This document shows, piece by piece, positions 6,225 through 11,673 of a stretch of 23,589 nt of DNA. Made by a program: the position numbers and the translations under genes. Below the pieces are notes generated by a model. The model was not told where the DNA came from and did not search any database. It saw only the letters and a list, made by a program, of their open reading frames with translations. The stretch is taken from the IMG/VR virus record IMGVR_UViG_3300022538_000775, positions 1 through 23,589 of that record. The stretch is one strand, 5' to 3'. The DNA is from a virus. Positions within the stretch are counted from its first letter, which is position 1, and each line of letters begins with the position of its first letter.

Positions 6225-6626
6225 CTAATCCGGCACTATCCCTCTCGCTCTCTCCCTCAACGCCTCAAGAAACCTCCCTCTCCTCTTCTTCCTCTCTCGA
6301 TACTCCTCCGACTTCGGCTCGGGGATTAAATAATCATCATACCTCTTCCCTAACCGAATAGCCACTCGATCCTCAAGAGCCTCTATCGGAATAACCCAGA
6401 CATTCTTGGTCGCCGGATCATAAACCCCATATAAATCAAAGCCTGCGGTTCTCTTAATTGAGAGAACCGAGCTCCTATTATTATCAACGCTCGCAGTCCG
6501 AGCCAGACATGTTTGGATTGCTCCTCCCTCCTTCTTCACAAGAATCTCGGAGCTTCCTCCGATAGGCAGATAAACCGAGTAGCCTGATTCGATGAGCCTT
6601 GATATGATAATTGGATGCATCATCAC
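6225..6626 (-). CDS. PD-(D/E)XK-like nuclease-fold protein, catalytic site degenerate
   Basis: A 133-residue protein. The order 'IIISRLIESGYSVYLPIGG', then 'SEILV', 'GAIQTCLAR', and later 'AGFDLYGVYDPATKNVWVIP', follows the endonuclease-like PD-(D/E)XK domain found in phage and intron nucleases ('i.e.Gy.V..P.G...D.vv...g..iQVKt ... D.ygVY.p....yyIP'). Here the expected metal-binding D is S/E and the Q-x-K is Q-T-C, so catalysis is doubtful. The C-terminus is very basic (RERKKRRGRFLEALRERARG). The start is probably GTG at 6626 with AAAGGA 9 bases upstream; ATG codons follow directly at 6623 and 6620. It lies after a 167-base non-coding gap and so may begin a transcript. Confidence 0.55.
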   Translation of the reverse strand: MMMHPIIISRLIESGYSVYLPIGGSSEILVKKEGGAIQTCLARTASVDNNRSSVLSIKRTAGFDLYGVYDPATKNVWVIPIEALEDRVAIRLGKRYDDYLIPEPKSEEYRERKKRRGRFLEALRERARGIVPD

Positions 6627-6708
6627 GGACTATATCCTTTTGTAGAGCATAAAAGGGTTTTTGTTGTCGTTTCATAGAGATAGAGGGAAAAAGACGGCCA
6701 GATTCAAC

Positions 6709-6738
6709 TATCTAACTAAAATTTTTATTTGTTAGCTA
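6709..6738. repeat. Inverted repeat TATCTAAC / GTTAGCTA in a 167-base gap
   Basis: TATCTAAC and GTTAGCTA pair at 7 of 8 positions around an AT-rich 14-base loop. It sits between the genes ending at 6794 and starting at 6626. The same word recurs as a perfect 9-bp repeat at 11674-11734. It may be a weak regulatory dyad; chance in AT-rich DNA is not excluded. Confidence 0.35.
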
Positions 6739-6793
6739 CTTAATAAAGATGTAGAGAAAGTTACCCATCAATCTAACATCCATCCGGCTCTTC

Positions 6794-6970
6794 CTAACGC
6801 CTAAGCGAAATACTTGATACCTCGATATAAATCACCTTCGGCTCCTCCAACCTCTCAAACGCCTCGTTCATCAGATAAACACTCCTGAGCACATCTGATT
6901 TCACGTTATTGAATCTAACGGAGTGCTTTTTCTTCTCATCAAGCTTCATTGTCACCTTTTCTGATTCCAT
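6794..6970 (-). CDS. Small phage protein (MKLDEKKKHSVRF type)
   Basis: A 58-residue protein; the ATG at 6970 has GGAG 7 bases upstream, better placed than the in-frame TTG just before it. The N-terminus KVTMKLDEKKKHSVRFNNV and the end PKVIYIEVSSISLRR match in style a widespread family of tiny phage proteins ('..K..V.m.ldkekkhsvRy....VYv.k..l....P..I.v.i'). Their role is unknown. Compact beta-hairpin fold expected. Confidence 0.65.
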   Translation of the reverse strand: MESEKVTMKLDEKKKHSVRFNNVKSDVLRSVYLMNEAFERLEEPKVIYIEVSSISLRR

Positions 6971-7003
6971 TTTCAATCTCCTTTCTTAAGTTAGGTTCAA
7001 TAC

Positions 7004-7147
7004 TCATCTAACAATAATATATACTCTATCCTCTTCTTTTTCAACATCAGTGATGTGTATTGCCGCAGGCCCTTTTGGGTCAGCCAGCACAGTTGCCTTT
7101 GGCGCATTCAGAGCCTTTAGTTTCTCGATCAATTCTTCAACTATCAT
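7004..7147 (-). CDS. 47-residue protein of the 'ELIEKLKAL' small phage family
   Basis: A short gene beginning MIVEELIEKLKALNAPKATV, with GGGAG 7 bases before ATG. The form 'x-x-ELIExLxxLxxxAxV' followed by a beta strand and an acidic turn (VEKEEDRVYIIVR) matches a very common family of tiny phage proteins of unknown role. The protein at 12257-12412 has the same opening, so the two may be distant relatives. Confidence 0.65.
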   Translation of the reverse strand: MIVEELIEKLKALNAPKATVLADPKGPAAIHITDVEKEEDRVYIIVR

Positions 7148-7161
7148 CTTCTATCTCCCTT

Positions 7162-7440
7162 CTATCCATTCCCAAACTTTTCACACGCTTGATCCATTAT
7201 CAACTCCAGCGACTCAGCCTCCAGCAGATGATTATACGAATGATGTTGCCATATCTCACATCTCCAGATTTTTTCATCCCGCGCATAATAAACATATCCA
7301 CAGAAATCCCTGGCTGAGTACTGAGCATAATACTTATCATCCATCAACCGACTGGCGACATCTCTATCTATCGTATGATCAAAGTTTGTCATCACTGGCC
7401 TGCTTGTTTCAACTAATCCTTCAGGTCGTTTATGAAGCAT
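7162..7440 (-). CDS. Hypothetical protein preceded by dyad element
   Basis: A 92-residue protein with AAGGA 8 bases before ATG. Rich in Tyr, Trp and His: KYYAQYSARDFCGYVYY, then EIWQHHSYNHLLEAES. The C-terminus is a helix. The 19-bp dyad lies 17 bases before its start codon, immediately before the ribosome site, so its expression may be controlled separately. No family recognised. Confidence 0.7.
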   Translation of the reverse strand: MLHKRPEGLVETSRPVMTNFDHTIDRDVASRLMDDKYYAQYSARDFCGYVYYARDEKIWRCEIWQHHSYNHLLEAESLELIMDQACEKFGNG

Positions 7441-7457
7441 TTTTAGTTCCTTTCCTC

Positions 7458-7476
7458 TATTTCACATCTTGAAATA
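7458..7476 (-). promoter_or_regulatory. 19-bp dyad element, copy 2
   Basis: TATTTCA-CATCT-TGAAATA, perfect arms; leftward it continues GAGGAAAGGA, so the dyad abuts the ribosome site of the gene at 7162-7440. The flank AGG(TATTTCA) on the upstream side is shared with copies 1 and 5. Confidence 0.7.
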
Positions 7477-7493
7477 CCTAAAGAAAGCTGAGT

Positions 7494-7739
7494 TTATTTA
7501 ACAATTCTATCTATCTCTCGCAGCCAAAGGTAGATGTTGAAGAGCACTATACCATGGGGCTCTCGTATCTCAACCTTGTATATCTTGTTGTTTATGGAGT
7601 AAACTTCTACATTGTTGTAGGCTATTGAGAAGTATGGATAGCCATCGGTGCTTACATACACCTTAACATCTTCAACACTGCACGTGCAGTTACCCACCCG
7701 TACTACAATCTGATTAGCTATCTTATTGCACCCATCCAT
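7494..7739 (-). CDS. Hypothetical beta-rich protein
   Basis: An 81-residue protein with AAAGGAG 7 bases before ATG. Alternating hydrophobic residues throughout (QIVVRVGNCTCSVEDVKVYV, NNVEVYSINNKIYKVEI) predict an all-beta fold. A CTC pair at residues 18-20 is the only notable motif. Not recognised. It is the first gene downstream of the tRNA in the leftward direction. Confidence 0.7.
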   Translation of the reverse strand: MDGCNKIANQIVVRVGNCTCSVEDVKVYVSTDGYPYFSIAYNNVEVYSINNKIYKVEIREPHGIVLFNIYLWLREIDRIVK

Positions 7740-7777
7740 TTTGTTTCTCCTTTCTTTTAGTCATTAACATCAACTCA

Positions 7778-7798
7778 CTTGTTCAAACAATGAACAAG
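7778..7798. repeat. Inverted repeat CTTGTTCA-N5-TGAACAAG
   Basis: A perfect 8-bp inverted repeat with a 5-base spacer between the tRNA and the gene at 7494-7739. Read leftward it forms a hairpin without a strong U tract, so it is not a clear terminator. The arm-spacer geometry resembles the 19-bp dyad elements but the sequence differs. It could be an operator or a tRNA 3'-processing structure. Confidence 0.45.
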
Positions 7799-7820
7799 AG
7801 CGTTTGGTTTGGTAATATAA

Positions 7821-7891
7821 TAGACGAGGCAGGACTCGAACCTGCAACTTTGCCCGATATGGCATGCTTTGACCTTATAAGCTACTCGTCT
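7821..7891 (-). tRNA. tRNA, anticodon uncertain
   Basis: Read leftward: acceptor AGACGAG/CTCGTCT (7 bp, perfect), TA at 8-9, D arm GCTT/AAGC with a GG-containing 9-base loop, T arm GCAGG-TTCGAGT-CCTGC, discriminator A, no encoded CCA. The anticodon stem TGCC/GGCA closes on only six bases (ATATCG) instead of seven, so the anticodon cannot be named safely and the molecule may be altered. Total length is 71 bases. It lies in the gap between two small leftward genes, as phage tRNAs often do. Confidence 0.72.
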
Positions 7892-7941
7892 ACCCTGTCC
7901 GGTATTATACTTACCGCTAACAGTTCTGTTTGCCGTCCTTC

Positions 7942-8145
7942 TCATTGCCTCGATGTTGATTTCTGCAAATGCTCTCCTGCCGCTGTCGCTCCATCTCCGA
8001 AGCCCTCAATGATCATCCTCGTTCCCCTCATCATCTTCCCGCATCCAGCTTGCCAGATGCTAAGTATTACCAGGATCGTAATAACAACAATCGCTATCAA
8101 GACCCTTCTTCTCAATCTCTTCTCCATCTGTTCATTCATTCTCAT
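7942..8145 (-). CDS. Small lipoprotein, entericidin-like
   Basis: A 67-residue protein with AAAGGAG upstream. A basic N-terminus (EKRLRRR) leads to a hydrophobic run (VLIAIVVITILVILSI) and then WQAGC-G. C35 could be the lipidated cysteine of a lipobox, although Q at -3 is not ideal. The short remainder (GTRMIIEGFGDGATAAGEHLQ) resembles entericidin-type lipoproteins (C-x-T...G...D...aG). Such peptides act at the outer membrane or in lysis regulation; an Rz1-like spanin part is less likely without an Rz partner. A plain single-span membrane protein is the alternative. Confidence 0.6.
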   Translation of the reverse strand: MRMNEQMEKRLRRRVLIAIVVITILVILSIWQAGCGKMMRGTRMIIEGFGDGATAAGEHLQKSTSRQ

Positions 8146-8173
8146 TCTCGTTCTCCTTTCTTAATAATAATGA

Positions 8174-8545
8174 TTATTTCATCATAATCCTCGACACCGC
8201 GACCGCGAGGATCGTGGAGTAATCAGCCTGAGGACATCCTATCCGATTGATATCCTTCTTCCCCGCCCAGCACTTGATGATCCTAAAGCCGCGGAATTGA
8301 TTATTATCGCTTAAAGTTGGTCTCTCCAAAAACGCGTGGAAGCTGGGGGGGTAATCAAGCCTCATCCTCCGCTTCGGAAAGCTCTGAGCAACATATGTTC
8401 CCTTCCTCTCAATCCTCGGCTGGTTATGATCCATATCATACTCACAATGTCCGCTCTTTCTCACAATCTTCCAACAAGGAAACTCCTCCTCAAGCTTCCT
8501 GAGCTCTTTTTTCTCATCTTTTTCTGCTAACCTTTTTAAGCACAT
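8174..8545 (-). CDS. Hypothetical phage protein
   Basis: A 123-residue basic protein with AAAGGAG 10 bases before ATG. It has a helical Lys/Glu N-terminus (LAEKDEKKELRKLEEEF) and then mixed sequence with CWKIVRKSGHCEYDMDHN, a Cys/His grouping that might bind metal. The end is hydrophobic (YSTILAVAVSRIMMK). Family not recognised. Confidence 0.65.
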   Translation of the reverse strand: MCLKRLAEKDEKKELRKLEEEFPCWKIVRKSGHCEYDMDHNQPRIERKGTYVAQSFPKRRMRLDYPPSFHAFLERPTLSDNNQFRGFRIIKCWAGKKDINRIGCPQADYSTILAVAVSRIMMK

Positions 8546-8564
8546 CTCTTAATCTCCTTTCTAA

Positions 8565-8711
8565 TCAAATCACTACAAATCTTAGTATCTTCGCTAAACC
8601 ACACGCTGCATAATACACAAGCATTGAACCCAACGCAAACGCCATCCACAATACACATGCTTCTAAGAAGATAAGCATCCACGTCGTGGCTCCGCGTAAT
8701 AACATCTTCAT
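8565..8711 (-). CDS. 48-residue membrane protein
   Basis: A small gene with TAGGAG 7 bases before ATG. The protein has a basic start (MKMLLRGATT) and one long or two short hydrophobic segments (MLIFLEACVLWMAFALGSML, then VYYAACGLAKILRFVVI), so it should sit in the membrane. It follows the hairpin element at 8748-8780 by about 37 bases. It might be a holin-like or superinfection-related peptide; no family recognised. Confidence 0.6.
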   Translation of the reverse strand: MKMLLRGATTWMLIFLEACVLWMAFALGSMLVYYAACGLAKILRFVVI

Positions 8712-8747
8712 TTTATTTCTCCTAAGAAGATATCGTTTCAAACAGCA

Positions 8748-8780
8748 TACAAGCCCGACCAGAGGTTAGGCTGGTCGGTA
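8748..8780 (-). ncRNA. Structured hairpin element, copy A
   Basis: Leftward: CCGACCAG-8-base loop-CTGGTCGG followed by GCTTGTA. A second element at 11087-11119 has the same layout with two compensatory base-pair changes in the stem. Each lies in the leader of a leftward gene. No U tract directly follows, so it is not a simple terminator. Confidence 0.55.
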
Positions 8781-8791
8781 TAGTAGGCTGT

Positions 8792-8893
8792 CTAACATCC
8801 TCTTATAATCAAGAAGATAATTATTAGCCATAGAAACATCCCTATGGTTATGGCTAACAGCGGGGGTCTCCATACTGGTTTTTGATATCTCAT
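8792..8893 (-). CDS. 33-residue single-span membrane peptide
   Basis: A very short gene with AAAGGA 7 bases before ATG. After MRYQKPVWRPP comes an unbroken hydrophobic run (LLAITIGMFLWLIIIFLII) ending RGC, so it is a single transmembrane segment with a basic N-terminus. It is the first gene on the left side of the origin candidate. Too short for family assignment; the ribosome site and clean frame support it. Confidence 0.55.
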   Translation of the reverse strand: MRYQKPVWRPPLLAITIGMFLWLIIIFLIIRGC

Positions 8894-8938
8894 TTTCTAA
8901 TCCTTTCAAATCAAGTTATAATTGTATCGAGAGTCCTC

Positions 8939-9306
8939 TATTTCACGTCTTTCAAACTCTCTCTAACGCCACCGGAACGCCGATAGCACCGTTTTTGGGT
9001 CAGAAACGGGGGTGTATCGTATCGATTCAATACACTTTTTGGGGGGTAGATAGGTAGTTAAAAGGTTCGTTAGTCATCTACCTAATAAAAGGAAGATTTC
9101 AGTTATCTACATATATAATATATATATTATATATATATATAAATACCTAACACTTGTTAATGCAAAATCCATAGCTACTCCCTATGCCCCCCCTTGAAAG
9201 TGTAGTGATTCGATACCATACCTTCCCAAAAAAGCCCCTTTTTAACCCAAAAACGACCCTATCGCCGTTTCTGGTGCGTGGCGAGAATTTCAAAACCCTT
9301 GAAATA
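8939..9306. repeat. Large imperfect inverted repeat (candidate replication origin)
   Basis: Left and right arms match in reverse complement: TATTTCA 8939-8945 with TGAAATA 9300-9306; CGCCGATAG 8978-8986 with CTATCGCCG 9259-9267 (8 of 9); GTTTTTGGGT 8991-9000 with ACCCAAAAAC 9245-9254. All three pairs share the midpoint 9122.5. Inside, GTATCGATTCAATACACTTT near 9018-9038 matches the reverse of 9197-9217 after a shift of 10 bases, and G6 faces C7. The midpoint coincides with a 24-bp AT palindrome. Known phage and plasmid origins often combine AT-rich melting DNA and dyads. The origin role is inference. Confidence 0.7.
9111..9134. repeat. 24-bp perfect AT palindrome at the repeat centre
   Basis: Only A and T, self-complementary over all 24 bases, centre at 9122.5. 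It is flanked on the right by a further TATATATA run to 9140. It could extrude as a cruciform or melt easily. Confidence 0.85.
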
Positions 9307-9324
9307 GATGACTATTAATCCCTC

Positions 9325-9343
9325 TATTTCAGAATGTGAAATA
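9325..9343 (+). promoter_or_regulatory. 19-bp dyad element, copy 3
   Basis: TATTTCA-GAATG-TGAAATA. The right half plus flank (TGAAATAGATGACTA) is repeated exactly at 9300-9314, so a full site and a half site stand side by side at the right edge of the origin candidate. It is the only copy not directly in front of a gene. Confidence 0.7.
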
Positions 9344-9366
9344 GATGACTAAGGCTCCCTTCCTTA

Positions 9367-9657
9367 TCACGCATCCCACCATCGAGAATCCATGACACAA
9401 GCAAGCATCTGTGACAGTCTTTCCTCCCGCCTGAGCTGCCCCCTCGCTCGCTTATTCCTCTCCTCATCCTCCATATACTCCGCATAAACTACGATTGCTT
9501 CGCAGAGAATCCTGACGATCCTGTCATATCCATCGTAGAAGTCCTGAGTATCCACGATGTTTGAGAGTTTCTCGTTATCAAAGATAACTCCCGCATCAAC
9601 GACCTTTGCTTTTGCTCTCACAATTTCCTTAATTATTTCCACGTTTGATTTGCTCAT
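9367..9657 (-). CDS. Hypothetical helical protein
   Basis: A 96-residue protein, AAAGGA 9 bases before ATG, ATG overlapping the TGA of the gene before it. Largely helical and charged: EIIKEIVRAKAKVVDAG, then DRIVRILCEAIVVYAEYMED and a basic stretch. It is the last gene before the origin candidate. It might be a small DNA- or protein-binding factor; nothing in the sequence proves this. Confidence 0.7.
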   Translation of the reverse strand: MSKSNVEIIKEIVRAKAKVVDAGVIFDNEKLSNIVDTQDFYDGYDRIVRILCEAIVVYAEYMEDEERNKRARGQLRREERLSQMLACVMDSRWWDA

Positions 9658-9818
9658 TTTCTATCCTTTCTTTTCCTCCGCCGCCAATACGGAGACTCAG
9701 CCGAACGAAACATCCCTGTTTTCTCCTCACTCGTCCACGCTGGTCTATCAAGAGATTCTCGCTCGTTAGCTCCAAGACTCGTCTCGATAGCGTGGGATAT
9801 TATGTTATTCTCATTCAT
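9654..9818 (-). CDS. 54-residue hypothetical protein with basic C-terminus
   Basis: A small gene starting MNENNIISHAIETSLGANER and ending YWRRRKRKDRK. Its ATG overlaps the TGA of the zinc-ribbon gene and its TGA overlaps the ATG of the next, filling the gap exactly. AAAGGA is 12 bases upstream, so coupling probably helps. The C-terminal basic patch suggests nucleic-acid contact. No family recognised. Confidence 0.6.
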   Translation of the reverse strand: MNENNIISHAIETSLGANERESLDRPAWTSEEKTGMFRSAESPYWRRRKRKDRK

Positions 9819-9976
9819 TCTACTAAATACCATCCTTTCGAATTTCGCTTATCATCAAGGCTGCCGCCATCCACGATGCAAATATTCTGTGGAGGAGCAT
9901 CACCTTCTTTCTTAATTTCACAATACGATGGACAACCATCACAGTGATATGTTTTTACCTTTATCCTCTCATCCAT
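9815..9976 (-). CDS. Small cysteine-rich zinc-binding-like protein
   Basis: A 53-residue protein. The frame is open further upstream, but this ATG has AAGGAA about 8 bases before it and overlaps the end of the previous gene by 8 bases, the usual spacing here. KTYHCDGCPSYCEIKKEG holds C12, C15 and C19, with C33 (NICIVDGG) as a possible fourth ligand, a compact zinc-ribbon layout found in many tiny phage proteins. Role unknown. Confidence 0.65.
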   Translation of the reverse strand: MDERIKVKTYHCDGCPSYCEIKKEGDAPPQNICIVDGGSLDDKRNSKGWYLVE

Positions 9977-10220
9977 CCTGATTCCTTCTAATCGCTCCGA
10001 ATCCATCCTCAAGCATCTCTCCATAGCTTGGTGGATGCTCTCGATAACACCATCCTCTTTCCTCTTGCTCAGAATACACTCGATGCGGCTGCCGTCTCGA
10101 GCGCCTTTCTTTCTCTGCGCTATCCATATCAATCCTCCCTTCAGAACGATGAGGCCTCCTCATCGATTGCTTGAAATGCTTCTCGTTGAAAGTGAACTCT
10201 ATTTTCTTATGTACTTTCAT
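9969..10220 (-). CDS. Basic hypothetical protein
   Basis: An 83-residue protein starting MKVHKKIEFTFNEKHFKQS with AAAGGAG 7 bases before ATG. An internal in-frame ATG at 10127 also has a strong GGGAGG site, giving a possible 52-residue product (MDSAEKERRSRRQPHRVY...). The frame stays open upstream to 10376, but see the next entry. The Arg-rich centre (EKERRSRRQPHR) suggests nucleic-acid binding. Not recognised. Confidence 0.6.
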   Translation of the reverse strand: MKVHKKIEFTFNEKHFKQSMRRPHRSEGRIDMDSAEKERRSRRQPHRVYSEQEERGWCYREHPPSYGEMLEDGFGAIRRNQDG

Positions 10221-10376
10221 TAGAATGCTCCTTTCTCTGATAAAAAAGAAGGAGCATCCCTCTCGGCACGTGAACGCTATGGCATTCTCATAAGCATTGC
10301 TCGTGATACTCATAACGTGCTCGTACGCCCTGTCAAGAGATGCTCTTCCATCAGGAGGACTATTCTCGTAAATCAT
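10221..10376 (-). other. Upstream in-frame segment, probable separate gene with a frame break
   Basis: This stretch starts at an ATG overlapping the TGA of the preceding gene (ATGA) and reads MIYENSPPDGRASLDRAYEH and on. It runs in frame into the next gene with no stop. Dropping one base from the A6 run at 10242-10247 (T6 on the coding strand) would instead end it at a TAA overlapping the next ATG as TAATG, the usual junction here. Either a homopolymer error or indel split a 51-codon gene, or the whole is one 135-residue protein. Confidence 0.45.
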
Positions 10377-10555
10377 ATATCCCTGCGAGCGTTGTAGAAC
10401 AGAATTATGTATCCATCTTCAAGCCTAATGTCCTCAATGGGGTACTTAGGAGGGTGTCTGTCATCATCTGTTAAAACTTTCGCAGCTACGGGCGTATTCC
10501 ATCCGGATTTTTTTGTCAGCTCCTTCATCCTATCTTCTACTTCTTTCGCGTTCAT
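10373..10555 (-). CDS. 60-residue hypothetical protein
   Basis: A short protein (starts MNAKEVEDRMKELTKKSGWN) with GGAGG 7 bases before ATG. An N-terminal helix precedes a beta part, YPIEDIRLEDGYIILFYNAR. This helix-plus-hairpin layout is common in tiny phage proteins of unknown role. It lies after the 11-bp hairpin at 10594-10619. Confidence 0.7.
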   Translation of the reverse strand: MNAKEVEDRMKELTKKSGWNTPVAAKVLTDDDRHPPKYPIEDIRLEDGYIILFYNARRDI

Positions 10556-10593
10556 TTCAATACCTCCTAATAATCTGTCCGCACCGATAGCCC

Positions 10594-10619
10594 GTAAGGA
10601 TGGACAAATCCATCCTTAC
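10594..10619. repeat. Perfect 11-bp hairpin with 4-base loop
   Basis: GTAAGGATGGA and TCCATCCTTAC around CAAA, between the genes at 10639-11040 and 10373-10555. No U tract follows on either strand. Leftward it is followed by CGGGCTATCGG, recalling the CGGGCTTGTA after hairpins A and B, so it may be a processing or stability hairpin, or a distant third member of that group. Confidence 0.6.
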
Positions 10620-10638
10620 AAGCTACCTTAACATCGTA

Positions 10639-11040
10639 CTATAAGATGTCCCAGTGGACCTTATCTGGCTCAATCTTCGCCTCCTTACCAACTCCCATCA
10701 AACTCGCCGCCGCCTCAATATACGTCAGGTTCTTATTCTTCATAACCTGTTCAACATCCGGGGATTTCAACGTACCTGCGGCAAGAGCCTTAATAACCGC
10801 CGAGGCTGTAACGGCGTCCTTCGTGAACATCGCTCGAACTTTATTCTTTGAATCCTGGTCGTATTGCCTGTCGGCTAAATCACGGATTAATTCCGGCGTA
10901 AATATCTCAAGCATTTCGTCTAAATCCTTTGTTGCACATCTGGGGGCATAACCGACCTGCTTACCACCGTGCCGGACGGGAGAGCAAATGTACTCAATCC
11001 CGTCGCGCACTTCGCGCCTAATTTTCTCGTCTTTAGTCAT
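10639..11040 (-). CDS. Hypothetical phage protein
   Basis: A 133-residue protein; GGAAGG about 9 bases before ATG. Starts MTKDEKIRREVRDGIEYICS and contains KSPDVEQVMKNKNLTYIEAA, mostly helical after residue 40, with no recognised motif. It has its own leader of about 89 bases holding hairpin element B. Codon choice seems more varied and GC-richer than in neighbouring small genes, a weak sign of separate origin. Confidence 0.7.
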   Translation of the reverse strand: MTKDEKIRREVRDGIEYICSPVRHGGKQVGYAPRCATKDLDEMLEIFTPELIRDLADRQYDQDSKNKVRAMFTKDAVTASAVIKALAAGTLKSPDVEQVMKNKNLTYIEAAASLMGVGKEAKIEPDKVHWDIL

Positions 11041-11086
11041 CTGACTTTCCTTCCTGATTAAGTTATCAAAGAACGGTTAAAAAACT

Positions 11087-11119
11087 TACAAGCCCGAGCA
11101 CCGGCTAAAGTGCTCGGTA
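11087..11119 (-). ncRNA. Structured hairpin element, copy B
   Basis: Leftward: CCGAGCAC-8-base loop (TTTAGCCG)-GTGCTCGG followed by GCTTGTAAG and a T-rich stretch. Compared with copy A, stem positions 5 and 8 differ but stay paired (C-G to G-C, and G-C to C-G), and both flanks are conserved. It lies 47 bases before the ATG of the gene at 10639-11040. Confidence 0.55.
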
Positions 11120-11129
11120 GTGAAAGTTC

Positions 11130-11363
11130 TCAATCGTCTGCTGAGTCGTGTTGTACTGCAACAGCGTTGTGAGGCTCTGGGTCGCGCGTATTTGGGCAAA
11201 TCACGCCGTCGCCAATCCAAATGTCATCCACGTCTTTGTCTCGTGAAATATGAGCGGCAAGGTTTTTTGTTTGTGCGACTGCCGAATCCGGTGTCTCAGC
11301 CCAAATCTGCACGGTAATTTTCGCCTGATACAACGTTTGCACGCGTGTTTCGTCTATCAACAT
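11130..11363 (-). CDS. Hypothetical protein, first gene of the leftward block
   Basis: A 77-residue protein starting MLIDETRVQTLYQAKITVQ; AGGAGG is 6 bases before the ATG, so earlier in-frame codons are unlikely to be used. It contains IWAETPDSAVAQTKNLAAHI (strand-helix) and VDDIWIGDGVICPNTRD. The alternating beta/alpha layout resembles small dodecin-like or ferredoxin-like folds, but no family is certain. It is closest to the divergent control region, so probably expressed first in the leftward transcript. Confidence 0.7.
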   Translation of the reverse strand: MLIDETRVQTLYQAKITVQIWAETPDSAVAQTKNLAAHISRDKDVDDIWIGDGVICPNTRDPEPHNAVAVQHDSADD

Positions 11364-11592
11364 AATAGACCTCCTAATTATCAAAGAGCTAATCAATTCG
11401 TTCTGAGCACGTCGCCCAGAATCATTAACGTCTATGTTGAATCATTTTTTGTTTGCACTATCAATGGTGCAATACCCGTGCCAACAAACGAAAATTTGTG
11501 AGAATAAATGAAAATTGTTGTAAGTCTTTACGAGACAACGACTTATGTTAAATAATAAATACAACGTCTTCACGAGCGGGGTGAAATTACCC

Positions 11593-11637
11593 TGCCAAAT
11601 TGACAGACCCTGCCAAAATGGCACTGCCAAAATGGCA
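11593..11637. promoter_or_regulatory. Three tandem TGCCA-N3-TGGCA dyads
   Basis: Units at 11593-11605 (one mismatch), 11611-11623 and 11625-11637, the last two identical (TGCCAAAATGGCA). Start spacings are 18 and 14 bases. Tandem identical dyads in a divergent intergenic region are typical of operators for a dimeric repressor or activator; no such regulator gene is identified in the window. Confidence 0.6.
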
Positions 11638-11673
11638 GATGATTATTAGTGAACAAAATGATTAAGTGGTTGG

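Larger units (their letters stand above)
8894..9366. other. 473-base non-coding region, origin candidate
   Basis: No open frame with a ribosome site is seen on either strand. The region consists of two imperfect inverted arms, G- and C-tracts (9041-9046, 9187-9193), an AT-rich centre, and a full 19-bp dyad at 9325-9343. Part of the arms may also act as control DNA for the leftward genes on its left. Confidence 0.7.

Noticed and set aside
6484-6675. A 63-codon leftward frame starting MKRQQKPFYAL
   Set aside because: No ribosome site before its ATG and it lies mostly inside the nuclease-fold gene in another frame.
8748-8780. Simple rho-independent terminator
   Set aside because: No U tract follows the stem directly, and the conserved flank in the second copy points to another role.
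9815-10132. Longer version of the cysteine-rich gene from a TTG at 10132
   Set aside because: The TTG touches the ribosome site of the other frame with no spacing; the ATG at 9976 has its own site and the usual short overlap.
11442-11630. A 62-codon leftward frame in the divergent region
   Set aside because: No Shine-Dalgarno site; its sequence is produced by the TGCCA repeats and AT-rich control DNA.
11593-11637. CRISPR array
   Set aside because: Units are 13-bp dyads without spacers of constant length; they look like operators.
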